Part shown: positions 29,301 to 37,610 of the stretch, piece by piece
Position numbering within the stretch: the first letter of the stretch is position 1
Layout: every line of letters starts with the position of its first letter
Assembly: GCA_946480015.1 (NCBI GenBank)
Contig: CAMLIL010000025.1
Coordinates: forward strand, 1 to 57,693
Direction of reading: 5' to 3'
DNA length: 57,693 nucleotides
From: an uncultured Oxalobacteraceae bacterium
GTDB taxonomy: Bacteria; Pseudomonadota; Gammaproteobacteria; Burkholderiales; Burkholderiaceae
Notes under the pieces: generated by a model
Database searches by the model: none
The model's input: only the letters and a program-made list of their open reading frames with translations
What the model was told of the DNA's origin: nothing
Program-made: the position numbers and the translations under genes

Positions 29301-29313
29301 TCAAGCTGTTTTA
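29301..29313 (+). repeat. 13-bp direct repeat, right copy (candidate island boundary)
   Basis: This copy is identical to 24520-24532. Its last three bases are the complement of the M28 peptidase stop codon. Together the copies bracket about 4.8 kb. Confidence 0.4.
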
Positions 29314-30927
29314 CCGCTTCACTCGCTCCAGTACATCACCCTTGCACCAACGCGGCATTGCCGGATCGTTGGCCACTTCATAGCCCAAGTTCAGTGTGAA
29401 CTGGGCCTGTTGCACCATCCCCGACAAATCCCAGTCAGGATCGTACTGATCGCTGACCTGATGATAGTGCTCCTTGAACGCCAACATCTTCGATAGCGAC
29501 GCCGATTGATCGTGCGAAAACGTAAACGCGCCGTCGCCCGAGAACACGGAAGTCCCGATCCTGAAAGCCGGCACGCCTGCCTTGGCGAAGATGAAGTGGT
29601 CGGCGCGGAAGTAGCTGCCGGCCGGGTCTGGCACCGGCGGCGACAGCTGCAATCCCATCCGCTTGGCCACCTTGGCCGAGCTGTCATACAGGCTGCTGCG
29701 CTCAGCCCCGGCCACGCCCATGTCGCGCGTCGGGCCGATGAAGTTCATGCTGTCCAGGTTCAGGTCCGCGCTGGTTTTCGCCAGCGGCCATAAGGGCGCG
29801 TTCACATAGCCGCTCGCGCCGATCAGGCCTTGCTCTTCGGCGCATGTCCATAAAAAAATCTGCGTGCGCCTGGCGGGCCGCTTAGCGGCCGCCTGGGCCA
29901 TCGCCAGCAGGCTGGCCGCGCCGGACGCGTTGTCGACCGCGCCGTTCCAGATATGGTCAGGCTTGCCGTTTTCGGTATCGATGCCGAGATGGTCCCAGTG
30001 GGCCGAGTAGATCACCGCTTCGCCCTTGAGCTTGGGATCGGTACCCGGTACGATGCCGGCCACATTGAACTCGTCGACCTGGCGGATTGTACTGTCGAGC
30101 GTGGCGTGCGCCCTGATGCCGAGATCGACGGCCCTGAACCCGCGCACCTCGGCCTGCGCGCGCAGCGCGTCGAGGTCCTTCCCTGCGGCCCTGAAGAGCG
30201 CGCGCGCGGCATCTTCGTGGATCCAGCCTTCCAGCGGGTTGCCCGGGCCGGCCAGATGGAACTTCTCGTGCATCATGCCGTTGGCCGGCACGCTCCACGG
30301 ATAGGATGCCGATTCGGCAGTGTGAATCAGCAGCACGCCCGCTGCACCCTGACGCACCGCTTCTTCGTACTTGTAGGTCCAGCGGCCGTTGTAGGTCAGC
30401 GATTTGCCGCCGAAACGCTGCGGTTCCTCGGCCGTCGGCTTGGGATCGTTGACCATCATGATCAGCAGCTTGCCCTTGACGTCGCTGCCTGCATAGTCAT
30501 CCCAGTGCTCGTCCGGCGCCTTGATGCCATAGCCGACGAACACGACCGGAGCGTCGAAGCGCACCTTCGGCTCGCTGCCGCCGGTACTCATCACGATCCC
30601 GGTGCCGAGAGCGGGAGCGATTGTCTTGCCTCCAATCTCGAAACGTACCGCGCTGCCGGCCAGGGTTTTGGTGCCGATCATCGTCACGGGCTGGCGGTAC
30701 GAGTTTCCCGCGGCTGGTTGAAGGCCGATCGCCTGGGCCTGCGTCTCCAGATAGCGCACGGTCAGGGCGCCGCCACGCTGTCCGGTGCCGCGGCCTTCCA
30801 GCAGGTCGCCGGCCAGGAAGGCCAGATGGGCGCGCAGCGGCCCCTCCGTCACCGGCGGCGCGGTCTGGGCGCTGGCCAATCCGGCGCAGCAGGAGATGGC
30901 AAGGGCGAGCGCCGCCGCAGGGGACAT
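29311..30927 (-). CDS. Exported M28-family zinc peptidase
   Basis: The 538-residue protein has a signal peptide ending near LASAQ, a PA-like insert (VVFVGYGIKAPDEHWDDYAG, then VRQGAAGVLLIH) and an M28 catalytic domain. Metal-ligand motifs are SAHWDHLG, GAVDNASGAASLLAMA, CAEEQGLIGASGY with Glu-Glu, DLNLDSMN and HQVSDQYD. M28 enzymes are mostly aminopeptidases, though glutaminyl cyclases share the fold. GGAG precedes the ATG. Only 27 bases separate it from the PqqD-like gene, so it is probably the last gene of the RiPP-like cassette and might trim an exported peptide (inference). It could instead be a general exopeptidase. Confidence 0.88.
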   Translation of the reverse strand: MSPAAALALAISCCAGLASAQTAPPVTEGPLRAHLAFLAGDLLEGRGTGQRGGALTVRYLETQAQAIGLQPAAGNSYRQPVTMIGTKTLAGSAVRFEIGGKTIAPALGTGIVMSTGGSEPKVRFDAPVVFVGYGIKAPDEHWDDYAGSDVKGKLLIMMVNDPKPTAEEPQRFGGKSLTYNGRWTYKYEEAVRQGAAGVLLIHTAESASYPWSVPANGMMHEKFHLAGPGNPLEGWIHEDAARALFRAAGKDLDALRAQAEVRGFRAVDLGIRAHATLDSTIRQVDEFNVAGIVPGTDPKLKGEAVIYSAHWDHLGIDTENGKPDHIWNGAVDNASGAASLLAMAQAAAKRPARRTQIFLWTCAEEQGLIGASGYVNAPLWPLAKTSADLNLDSMNFIGPTRDMGVAGAERSSLYDSSAKVAKRMGLQLSPPVPDPAGSYFRADHFIFAKAGVPAFRIGTSVFSGDGAFTFSHDQSASLSKMLAFKEHYHQVSDQYDPDWDLSGMVQQAQFTLNLGYEVANDPAMPRWCKGDVLERVKR

Positions 30928-30954
30928 GTCGACTCCATCAGAATGGAAGATGAG

Positions 30955-31248
30955 CTATCTTACACGCAAGTCAATCCAGCCGAGATCCACAAGTTGCTTG
31001 GTAAGTTGATCGACGTGAACGGCGGCGTCGGCGGCGTCGCAGTTGGCCGCGTCAGCCAGAATGGCGGCCAGTTCCTCGCGCGAGCGTGGCCGGGCGAGGG
31101 CGTCAAGCACGACATACGCAGCCTGATTGACGCGTGCCGCCGTGAGCGTCCGGTCGTCGATGACGAGGGCGCCGCCGTCCGGCTCCGGTTGCAGGTGTAG
31201 AGCGCCGATCAGTTGCATGGGGCGCTCGGTGTCGGTGTCATATGCCAT
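30955..31248 (-). CDS. PqqD-like peptide-binding protein
   Basis: The 97-residue protein matches the PqqD/RiPP recognition element size and pattern: a beta-rich start (GGALVIDDRTLTAARVNQAA), then YVVLDALARPRSREELAAIL and a C-terminal helix with VDQLTKQLVDLGWIDLR. Such proteins bind leader peptides and deliver them to modifying enzymes. The ATG at 31248 is preferred over the adjacent TTG at 31251. It overlaps the preceding gene by 11 bases. Its presence is the main domain-level evidence that the neighbouring 61-aa ORF is a peptide precursor. Confidence 0.8.
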   Translation of the reverse strand: MAYDTDTERPMQLIGALHLQPEPDGGALVIDDRTLTAARVNQAAYVVLDALARPRSREELAAILADAANCDAADAAVHVDQLTKQLVDLGWIDLRVR

Positions 31249-32179
31249 CAAGCTGGGCCTCCGTTGACATGAAATCGAAGTGCATGCCGGTCAGGCTATT
31301 GCCAATCCCGATGTGAATGCCGGCGGCACCTTCATTAAGTACACAGTTGAGACTCCAGTCCACGCTCTCCGGCGGCAAAATGCCGGTGCCGACCGCAACT
31401 TCGGTCACGGCGCGATAGTCCGGGCCGGTCACGGCGGCAAGACCGGCCGCCCATGGGCCAAGGCCATCGACGATGATGTTGTCGCGTATCGTGACGCGCA
31501 AGGGGCAGGCCTTGCGCATCTCTGCGGCAATGTCGGTCGCCGTGATGAAGGCCGAGGCCATCTCCGGCTTCAGTTCCCGATGCTTGGCGACGAGCACCGA
31601 GTTGACCCGGAATGTTCCCGAAATGACCAACTCGGTGTCGACATTGCCGGACAGATCCGTTGGCGACATCCCCACTTCAAAGTAGTTGCCCATGGCCGTA
31701 TGTTCATCCGGCAGCATCGCCACGCGGGTACGGCACAGCAGCTCGAGGGACTCCGGAAGACGAATGGTCAATGCCGTGTCCGGCCCCGACATGGTGACCT
31801 CTTCCCTGGCGAGCAGGAGCCGGGAGACGACGCGGCGGTTCATCGCCACCGCCCCGGCAACGTCGGCTTGCGCGAACCTTTCGATGGCGTACTTGGCGGT
31901 CTCAAGATCGGATGAGAAGGACGCGAGCGGCATCCATAGCACGCTGGTCGTGGCAAATAGATCCCGCAGCGCTTGGCGGGACGGCAGGCGATCCCAGTCC
32001 AGGGGGACCGCAAGGACTTTTTGAGGCACATTGCCCCGGTCGGTCAGGAGCGCGTCGAACGTCACCGCATGGACGCCCCGGGTCGCCAGCCAGTCGGCCA
32101 GGCGCCGGTCGTCCGTGACGATGGCGGCGTCCTCGACTTCAAACACCGCCCTGAGGTTTTCAGCCAATCGTTCGCGCAT
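31238..32179 (-). CDS. M29 aminopeptidase/NicX-like metalloprotein in RiPP-like cassette
   Basis: The 313-residue protein is soluble. Its C-terminal half resembles M29 aminopeptidases and the related dioxygenase NicX: VTEVAVGTG, then LNEGAAGIHIGIG (E283, H289) and TGMHFDF (H300, D302), which would supply metal ligands. The N-terminal half (RLAENLRAVFEVEDAAIVTD) is not recognised and is shorter than in classical M29 enzymes. It may be a peptide-modifying oxygenase, a peptidase or a non-catalytic relative. It starts in a TGATG overlap with the upstream 78-aa gene and overlaps the PqqD-like gene, so all three are translationally coupled. Confidence 0.6.
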   Translation of the reverse strand: MRERLAENLRAVFEVEDAAIVTDDRRLADWLATRGVHAVTFDALLTDRGNVPQKVLAVPLDWDRLPSRQALRDLFATTSVLWMPLASFSSDLETAKYAIERFAQADVAGAVAMNRRVVSRLLLAREEVTMSGPDTALTIRLPESLELLCRTRVAMLPDEHTAMGNYFEVGMSPTDLSGNVDTELVISGTFRVNSVLVAKHRELKPEMASAFITATDIAAEMRKACPLRVTIRDNIIVDGLGPWAAGLAAVTGPDYRAVTEVAVGTGILPPESVDWSLNCVLNEGAAGIHIGIGNSLTGMHFDFMSTEAQLDGI

Positions 32180-32415
32180 CAGCCACCTCGCAGATCGGGT
32201 CGGACTTCATCCTGCTGGCGCGGCAGCATGGCATCCATGCAAGGGCAGGACGTGAAGTCGGCCTGGCGAACCTTGAGCACCTTCGCGGCCACGCGCTGCA
32301 GGCCGCCTCCCATGGCGGCATGATCGCGTGCGGCGCCGTTCGGCAACTGCAGCGTGCGGCCATAGACCGCTCCATCACTCGCAAAACCCTCTGCGATCCA
32401 TATACGTCTGGACAT
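32179..32415 (-). CDS. 78-aa protein of unknown function in RiPP-like cassette
   Basis: The product begins MSRRIWIAEGFASDGAVYG and ends with a short cysteine pair (FTSCPCMDAML) followed by a polar tail. GGGAG lies upstream of the ATG at 32415, and the stop overlaps the next start (TGATG). No domain is recognised. It may be a small accessory protein or a second precursor; the CPC motif near the C-terminus makes the latter possible. The in-frame start at 32496 is rejected because it lies within the hairpin region and adds an arginine-rich non-coding-like extension. Confidence 0.6.
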   Translation of the reverse strand: MSRRIWIAEGFASDGAVYGRTLQLPNGAARDHAAMGGGLQRVAAKVLKVRQADFTSCPCMDAMLPRQQDEVRPDLRGG

Positions 32416-32456
32416 GAATTGTCTCCCGGTGTCATTCGTCAAGCAGTCAGCCACGT

Positions 32457-32487
32457 CGCCGGCGCCAACTCGAGGCCGGCGCCGGCG
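32457..32487 (-). terminator. Strong hairpin after the precursor gene (possible attenuator)
   Basis: CGCCGGCGCC (32457-32466) and GGCGCCGGCG (32478-32487) form a perfect 10-bp GC-only stem with an 11-base loop. It lies 24 bases after the precursor stop and before the maturation genes. No T-tract follows, so partial read-through or mRNA stabilisation is likely. Such placement often yields more precursor than enzyme. Confidence 0.6.
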
Positions 32488-32510
32488 ATGAAGCACTAGG
32501 GTCTTACCAA

Positions 32511-32696
32511 TCAGGTTCCTGCGTAGATGATCGCCATGATCGGTTTCGGGCTCTGCCCTTCAAGATCGAAGCCGCTGGTGCCGTGATCGTCGTCGAGCGA
32601 GCCGAGCATGGTGATCATCGGCGCGTCGAACTCTCCTACCAGCGACGGTGGAAATGGCATTTTCGGTTGTGCCGCAACGTGAGTGTGATTCATCAT
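32511..32696 (-). CDS. Candidate RiPP precursor peptide, 61 aa
   Basis: The peptide starts MMNHTHVAAQPKMPFPPS, has an acidic middle (GSLDDDHGTSGFDLEG) and ends KPIMAIIYAGT. GGAGG lies 6 bases before the ATG at 32696, the best ribosome-binding site nearby; a second ATG follows immediately. The small size, acidic leader-like part, hydrophobic C-terminus, following hairpin and downstream PqqD-like gene together suggest a precursor whose core lies in the last 10-15 residues. No known RiPP class motif is recognised. The longer frame to 32780 has no ribosome-binding site. Confidence 0.65.
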   Translation of the reverse strand: MMNHTHVAAQPKMPFPPSLVGEFDAPMITMLGSLDDDHGTSGFDLEGQSPKPIMAIIYAGT

Positions 32697-32948
32697 CGTA
32701 AACCTCCAAATGAGTTGGGAAATGTGACCCTTGCCGCCGGGCCACGACTTCACGTTATGGCAACAGTTCTTTTTATCCAAATGTGGTAACGCACTATTAC
32801 AGCGCTGTTGTCACCGTTACAAAACTTCACAACTTGTTACGGAAGGACCAATCGCTCAACATCTTGAGAAGTCCCGGCCATGCCTGCGCATCGAAAACAA
32901 TTATGATGAGGGCCACCAGCAGCCCCACGATCCCACCCCACAAGCTCC

Positions 32949-35900
32949 ATGCCGAAATTCGAACAGCGCCGTATCCGCCTCTCACGCATTCTCCAGACCA
33001 GTATTGCCGGTATCGGCGGCGCCGCGCTCGCGTTGAGCTGCATGGCGCAGGAGCTGGGTATTCCCCAGGCATCGGATGCCGATCCGCACAGCGCGCAGGC
33101 GCGCGCCGCCACCCTGGCCGGTTCGGCCTTCGTCATGGCCAGCTTTGCGGCCGCCTCGGACAACAAGCTGAGTCTGTTCTCGTCCGCCGACGGCGTGCAG
33201 TTCACCTCGCTGGCATCCGAAGCCTACGCTCCGGCCGAGCGGCTGCTGCGCGATCCGTCCATCGTCCGCCATACCGACGGTTACTACTACGTCGCCTACA
33301 CCACCGACAGCGGCGGTGCCGACTTCGGCATCACCCGCTCGAAGGACCTCAAGAACTGGCAGTTCGTGCGCAATGTCCCCGTGACGCTGCCCGGCGTGAC
33401 GCACGCGAAGGCGCCCGAATGGCTGCGCGACAAAGACGGCACGCTCAAGATCGTGGTGTCGCTGACGGTCGGTGCGGGCCGGGACCCTGCCGCCTACGTC
33501 GTCGAACCGAATGCCGATATGACGCAGTGGTCCGCGCCCAAGGCCATGCAGGGCTTGCAGGGCTATCGGGACAGCTTCGTCGTTACAACCGGCACCGGCT
33601 ACACGGCCTTCGTGCGCAACCAGGGCACCGGCTTTATCGAACTGGCCATGGCCAGGTCGCTGCTGGGTCCCTGGAAGGTCGAGCAGAAGGGTGACTGGGC
33701 AGGGTGGGGTGCTCCGCTCGAAGGCCCGTCCGTGGTCAGGCTTCCGGACGGCGGCTCGCGCATCTATTTTGGCGACGACGCCAGCCAGCGCTACTGGTAC
33801 TCGGACAGCAGCGACGGGTTCAAGACCTGGACCCCGAAGAAGCAGGCCGGCGGCGTATCGAGTCTGATCCGCCAGTCCACCGTGATGATCGACGAGCGCT
33901 CGGCGTTTGCCCAGGCAACCCGGCCGAAAGGCCGGTCGAAAACGGTCAGCTGGGACGAGCATTCGATGCTGGTCGATGGCAAGCGCGTGATGCTGTGGTC
34001 GGGCGAGATGCATCCGTTCCGCTTGCCCAATCCATCGCTGTGGCGCGATGTGATACAAAAAATGAAGGCGGTTGGCTTCAACGGTATCGCATTCTATTTC
34101 GACTGGGGATACCACTCGCCGGCGCCGGGAGTGTACGATTTTTCCAGCGTCCGCAATGTCGAGCGCGCGCTGGAGATCGCCGAGGAAGAGGGCATGTACA
34201 TCATCGCCCGCACCGGCCCGTACGTGAATGCGGAACTGACCGGCGGCGGTTTTCCGGGCTGGATGTTCCGCAACCGCGCCGAAGCGCGCACCGACGATCC
34301 GGTCTATCTGGCCGCTGCCGACGAGTGGATGACGCAGATTAACGCCATCATCGCGCGGCACCAGATCACCACCGGCGGCGGCAATGTGATCGCCTATCAG
34401 CTCGAAAACGAGCTGGGCAAGGTAGAGCCGAAGCACCTGCGCCAGATGGAGCACCTGGCCAAAAAGGCCCGGGCCGACGGCATCTCGGTCCCGTTCTTCC
34501 ATAACGCCGCGGGCCGCCTGCCCGACTGGACGCCGAAGAACTCCACCGCGGCGTGGGCCAATCCGGGACCGACCGACCTGTACGCCTTCGACGGTTATCC
34601 GGGCGGCACCTGCAACGTGCATGCCAATCCCGCGGGCCCCAACAAGGCGCCGGACTGGGGCATCTATGGCAAGAACTCGCCCAGGATCGGCGCGCTCTCC
34701 TCGCCAGGAACGCCGGGTTTTGCTGCGGAACTGGGCGGCGGCTGGTTCGATTACTGGGGCTCGAACGGCACCTACAACTGCACCGCCGAACGCCAGGGCA
34801 AAGGCTATCAGCGCGTCTTCTATGGCACCAACCTGATCAACCGGATCACCATCCACAATATCTACATGACCTTCGGCGGCACCTCGTGGGGCTGGCTCGC
34901 CGGTCCCGTCGTGTACACCTCCTACGATTACGGCGCGCCGATTTCGGAAGACCGTGGCCTGCGTCCGAAAGCCTACGCCCTCAAGCAGCAGGGCATGTTC
35001 GTGCAGGCTGCCGAACAGGTGCTGGCACAGATGGACAAAGGGCCGGAGATCGCGACCTCGCTGGCCAAGGCGAAGGTGTACCACAACGTCAATCCGGCGC
35101 TGGGGACGCACGTGCTGTTCGCCGTTCACAGTCCGTCCGATGTCACCACCGATGACAGCTTCACCTTCGCCTTGACGACGAAGGACGGCAGCTTCCAGGT
35201 ACCGGTCCGGCTGAACGGCCAGGATGCCAAGATGCTGCTGGCCAGTTACGCCATGGAGCGTCAGCATCTGGTGTATTCGACCTCGGAGCTGCAGACCCAT
35301 TTCCGCAACGGCGAACGCGATATCGCCCTGTTCCACGGTCGCGACAAGGAGCGGGGCGAAACGCTGCTGCGCTATGCGAGCGAACCGAAGGTCGAGGTCT
35401 TGTCGGGCAAGGTCGCGTCACGCTTCGATGCCGCCACCGGCGACCTGAAACTGAGCTACGTGCACGACGGCCTGGCGCGCGTGCGCATCTCGGGCGGTGG
35501 CCGCGCACCGCTGCTGCTCTTGCTGGCCGATGAAAAGACCAGCATGCAGTTCTGGAGCCAGAAGACGGCGGCGGGGCAGGTGCTGCAGCTGACGCCGGCG
35601 CTGGTGCGCGGCGCGACGATTGCCGGCGGCGCGCTCGCCCTAAGCGGCGATACCAGCGCGGCCAGCGAGATCGAGATCTGGGGACCCGCCTTCACCTCGG
35701 CCACCTTCAACGGCGCGCCGTTGCGCTTGAGTGCGCAGGAAGACGGCAGCGTCAAGACCGGCAGCGTGGACGGCCCGGACGCCGTCGAGCTGCCCGACCT
35801 GGGCCGCTTGGCCTGGGTACGCCGCATGGACAGCCCCGAGGCGCAGCCGGACTTCGACGACGCCGGCTGGGTCAAGGCGGACAGGCGCGGCTCCGCGGCG

Positions 35901-36830
35901 CAGACCTGGTCGATGCCGGAACGCGGCCAGCCGACGCTGGCCATGAGCGACTACGGTTTCCACCATGGCGACGTGTGGTATCGCGGACGGGTCGCCATCA
36001 CCGACCCGAAGACCAACCAGCTGGAGCTGTACTACGGCGCGGGCGGGGCGGGTATGCTGCAGGCGTGGGTCGACGGAAAGTACCTCGGCCAGCATGAACT
36101 CGACGTCGGCCGTTCGTTCCCCGAAACGACCGACAGCGTCAAGTTCACGCTCGGCGACAGGCTTGCGCCGGGCCAGCACATCATCTCCGTCATGGTGCGC
36201 AACAACTCGCACAACTGGGACCTGATGGCCGACGACTTCCACCGCGAAGCGCGCGGCCTGATTGCCGCGTCGCTGACCTCAAAAGGCGGCCAGCGCTTCG
36301 CGGTGCCGATCCAGTGGCGCATCCAGGGCAATCTGGGTGGCGAGAACCCGGCCGACGTTGTGCGCGGGCCGATGAACAACGGCGGGCTGTTTGGCGAGCG
36401 CGCGGGCTGGTATCTGCCGGCTGCGCAGGACAAGGCCGGCTGGTCGGCGGCCAAATTGAGCGATGCGCCGCCGGCGCCGGGCACCTACTGGCTGCGCACC
36501 ACCTTCCCGCTCGATCTGCCCAAGGGCCACGACATCCAGCTCGGACTGGCCTTCGGCGATGCGGCCAAGCCGCGCTCGGAGCGCGAGAACCGCGCGCTGA
36601 TCTTCGTGAACGGCTGGAACATGGGGCAGTTCATCGCCCATATCGGACCGCAGCGCACCTTCATCATCCCGCCGGGTATTTTGAATCCGAATGGTGAAAA
36701 CACGATCGCGCTGGCGGTGACAAGCGACGGCGCGGCGGCCAATGCGCTGGAGCCGGTCAAGCTGGTCAATCTGCGCACCGCCCGTGGCGGCGTGCCGCTC
36801 GAGATCATGTCGGCGCAGGCAATGCCTTAA
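32949..36830 (+). CDS. Exported GH43-like/GH35 beta-galactosidase fusion
   Basis: The 1293-residue protein has an N-terminal export signal (RILQTSIAGIGGAALALSC; the preceding RRIRLSR is weakly Tat-like). Residues about 60-315 form a GH43/GH32-like beta-propeller (LLRDPSIVRHTDGYYYVAYT, LEGPSVVRLPDGGSRIYFGD). A GH35 barrel follows at about 330-690, with acid/base E488 (YQLENELG) and nucleophile E594 (FAAELGGGWFDYWG). The C-terminal 600 residues hold beta-sandwich domains typical of GH35 enzymes. It should release beta-galactosyl residues from polysaccharides. Whether the propeller is catalytic or only binds sugar is unclear. It diverges from the RiPP-like cassette and converges with the pseudouridine synthase gene. 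Confidence 0.88.
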   Translation: MPKFEQRRIRLSRILQTSIAGIGGAALALSCMAQELGIPQASDADPHSAQARAATLAGSAFVMASFAAASDNKLSLFSSADGVQFTSLASEAYAPAERLLRDPSIVRHTDGYYYVAYTTDSGGADFGITRSKDLKNWQFVRNVPVTLPGVTHAKAPEWLRDKDGTLKIVVSLTVGAGRDPAAYVVEPNADMTQWSAPKAMQGLQGYRDSFVVTTGTGYTAFVRNQGTGFIELAMARSLLGPWKVEQKGDWAGWGAPLEGPSVVRLPDGGSRIYFGDDASQRYWYSDSSDGFKTWTPKKQAGGVSSLIRQSTVMIDERSAFAQATRPKGRSKTVSWDEHSMLVDGKRVMLWSGEMHPFRLPNPSLWRDVIQKMKAVGFNGIAFYFDWGYHSPAPGVYDFSSVRNVERALEIAEEEGMYIIARTGPYVNAELTGGGFPGWMFRNRAEARTDDPVYLAAADEWMTQINAIIARHQITTGGGNVIAYQLENELGKVEPKHLRQMEHLAKKARADGISVPFFHNAAGRLPDWTPKNSTAAWANPGPTDLYAFDGYPGGTCNVHANPAGPNKAPDWGIYGKNSPRIGALSSPGTPGFAAELGGGWFDYWGSNGTYNCTAERQGKGYQRVFYGTNLINRITIHNIYMTFGGTSWGWLAGPVVYTSYDYGAPISEDRGLRPKAYALKQQGMFVQAAEQVLAQMDKGPEIATSLAKAKVYHNVNPALGTHVLFAVHSPSDVTTDDSFTFALTTKDGSFQVPVRLNGQDAKMLLASYAMERQHLVYSTSELQTHFRNGERDIALFHGRDKERGETLLRYASEPKVEVLSGKVASRFDAATGDLKLSYVHDGLARVRISGGGRAPLLLLLADEKTSMQFWSQKTAAGQVLQLTPALVRGATIAGGALALSGDTSAASEIEIWGPAFTSATFNGAPLRLSAQEDGSVKTGSVDGPDAVELPDLGRLAWVRRMDSPEAQPDFDDAGWVKADRRGSAAQTWSMPERGQPTLAMSDYGFHHGDVWYRGRVAITDPKTNQLELYYGAGGAGMLQAWVDGKYLGQHELDVGRSFPETTDSVKFTLGDRLAPGQHIISVMVRNNSHNWDLMADDFHREARGLIAASLTSKGGQRFAVPIQWRIQGNLGGENPADVVRGPMNNGGLFGERAGWYLPAAQDKAGWSAAKLSDAPPAPGTYWLRTTFPLDLPKGHDIQLGLAFGDAAKPRSERENRALIFVNGWNMGQFIAHIGPQRTFIIPPGILNPNGENTIALAVTSDGAAANALEPVKLVNLRTARGGVPLEIMSAQAMP

Positions 36831-36832
36831 GA

Positions 36833-37579
36833 TCAGAACTGCTCGTCCGGCCGCAGGTAGCGCCATTGGCCGACGGGCAGGTCGCCCAGCTTGACCTTCC
36901 CGATGCGCACACGCTTCAGGCCGATCACCTTCAGCCCGACCATGTCGCACATGCGTCGGATCTGGCGCTTCTTGCCTTCCTTGAGCGTGAAGCTGAGCTG
37001 ATCGTCGTTCTGCCAGCGCACCTTGGCCGGCAGCAGCGGCTTCCCATCCATCCACAGCCCGAAGCACAGTTTTTTCAGATCCGCGTCAGGCAGCTTGCCT
37101 TCCTTGGTGTACTGCACGCGCACCAGGTATTCCTTTTCGATGCTGGTGTCCTGGCCGATCAGGGTCTTGGCCACACGGCCGTCCTGGGTCAGCACGAGCA
37201 GGCCGACCGAGTCGATGTCGAGCCGGCCCGCCGGCACCAGGCTGCGCAGCTGGGTCGGGTGGAACTGCTCGGTGGACGGGTCGTCGGCCCAGTGATTTTC
37301 CGGCTTGATCAGCGCCACCGCCGGGGTATAGCCGTCTTCGGCCTGGCCGCTGACATAGCCCATCGGCTTGTTGATCAGCACCGTCACGCGCTTGGACTGC
37401 TCGGCGGCGGCCTGGCGCTCGACCGTGATCTTCTGGTGCGGCAGCACCTTGCTGCCCAGCTCCGACACCACCTGGCCGTCGACGCGCACCCAGCCGCGTG
37501 CGATCCACTCGTCGGCCTCGCGGCGGGAGGACAGTCCGAGTTCGGACATGCGTTTGGACAGGCGTACTAATTCAGTCAT
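36833..37579 (-). CDS. 23S rRNA pseudouridine synthase, RsuA/RluB/RluF family
   Basis: The 248-residue protein has an S4 RNA-binding domain (VRLSKRMSELGLSSRREAD, 5-60) and a catalytic domain with nucleophilic Asp in GRLDIDSVGLLVLT. EGKKRQIRRMCDMVGLKVI and LPVGQWRYL near the end resemble RluF (U2604), but RluB or RluE roles are not excluded. It lies 31 bases after glnD in the same direction; its 3' end is only 2 bases from the convergent glycosidase gene. Confidence 0.85.
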   Translation of the reverse strand: MTELVRLSKRMSELGLSSRREADEWIARGWVRVDGQVVSELGSKVLPHQKITVERQAAAEQSKRVTVLINKPMGYVSGQAEDGYTPAVALIKPENHWADDPSTEQFHPTQLRSLVPAGRLDIDSVGLLVLTQDGRVAKTLIGQDTSIEKEYLVRVQYTKEGKLPDADLKKLCFGLWMDGKPLLPAKVRWQNDDQLSFTLKEGKKRQIRRMCDMVGLKVIGLKRVRIGKVKLGDLPVGQWRYLRPDEQF

Positions 37580-37610
37580 GGATTACTTACAGTGAAAAAC
37601 AAAATGGGGC

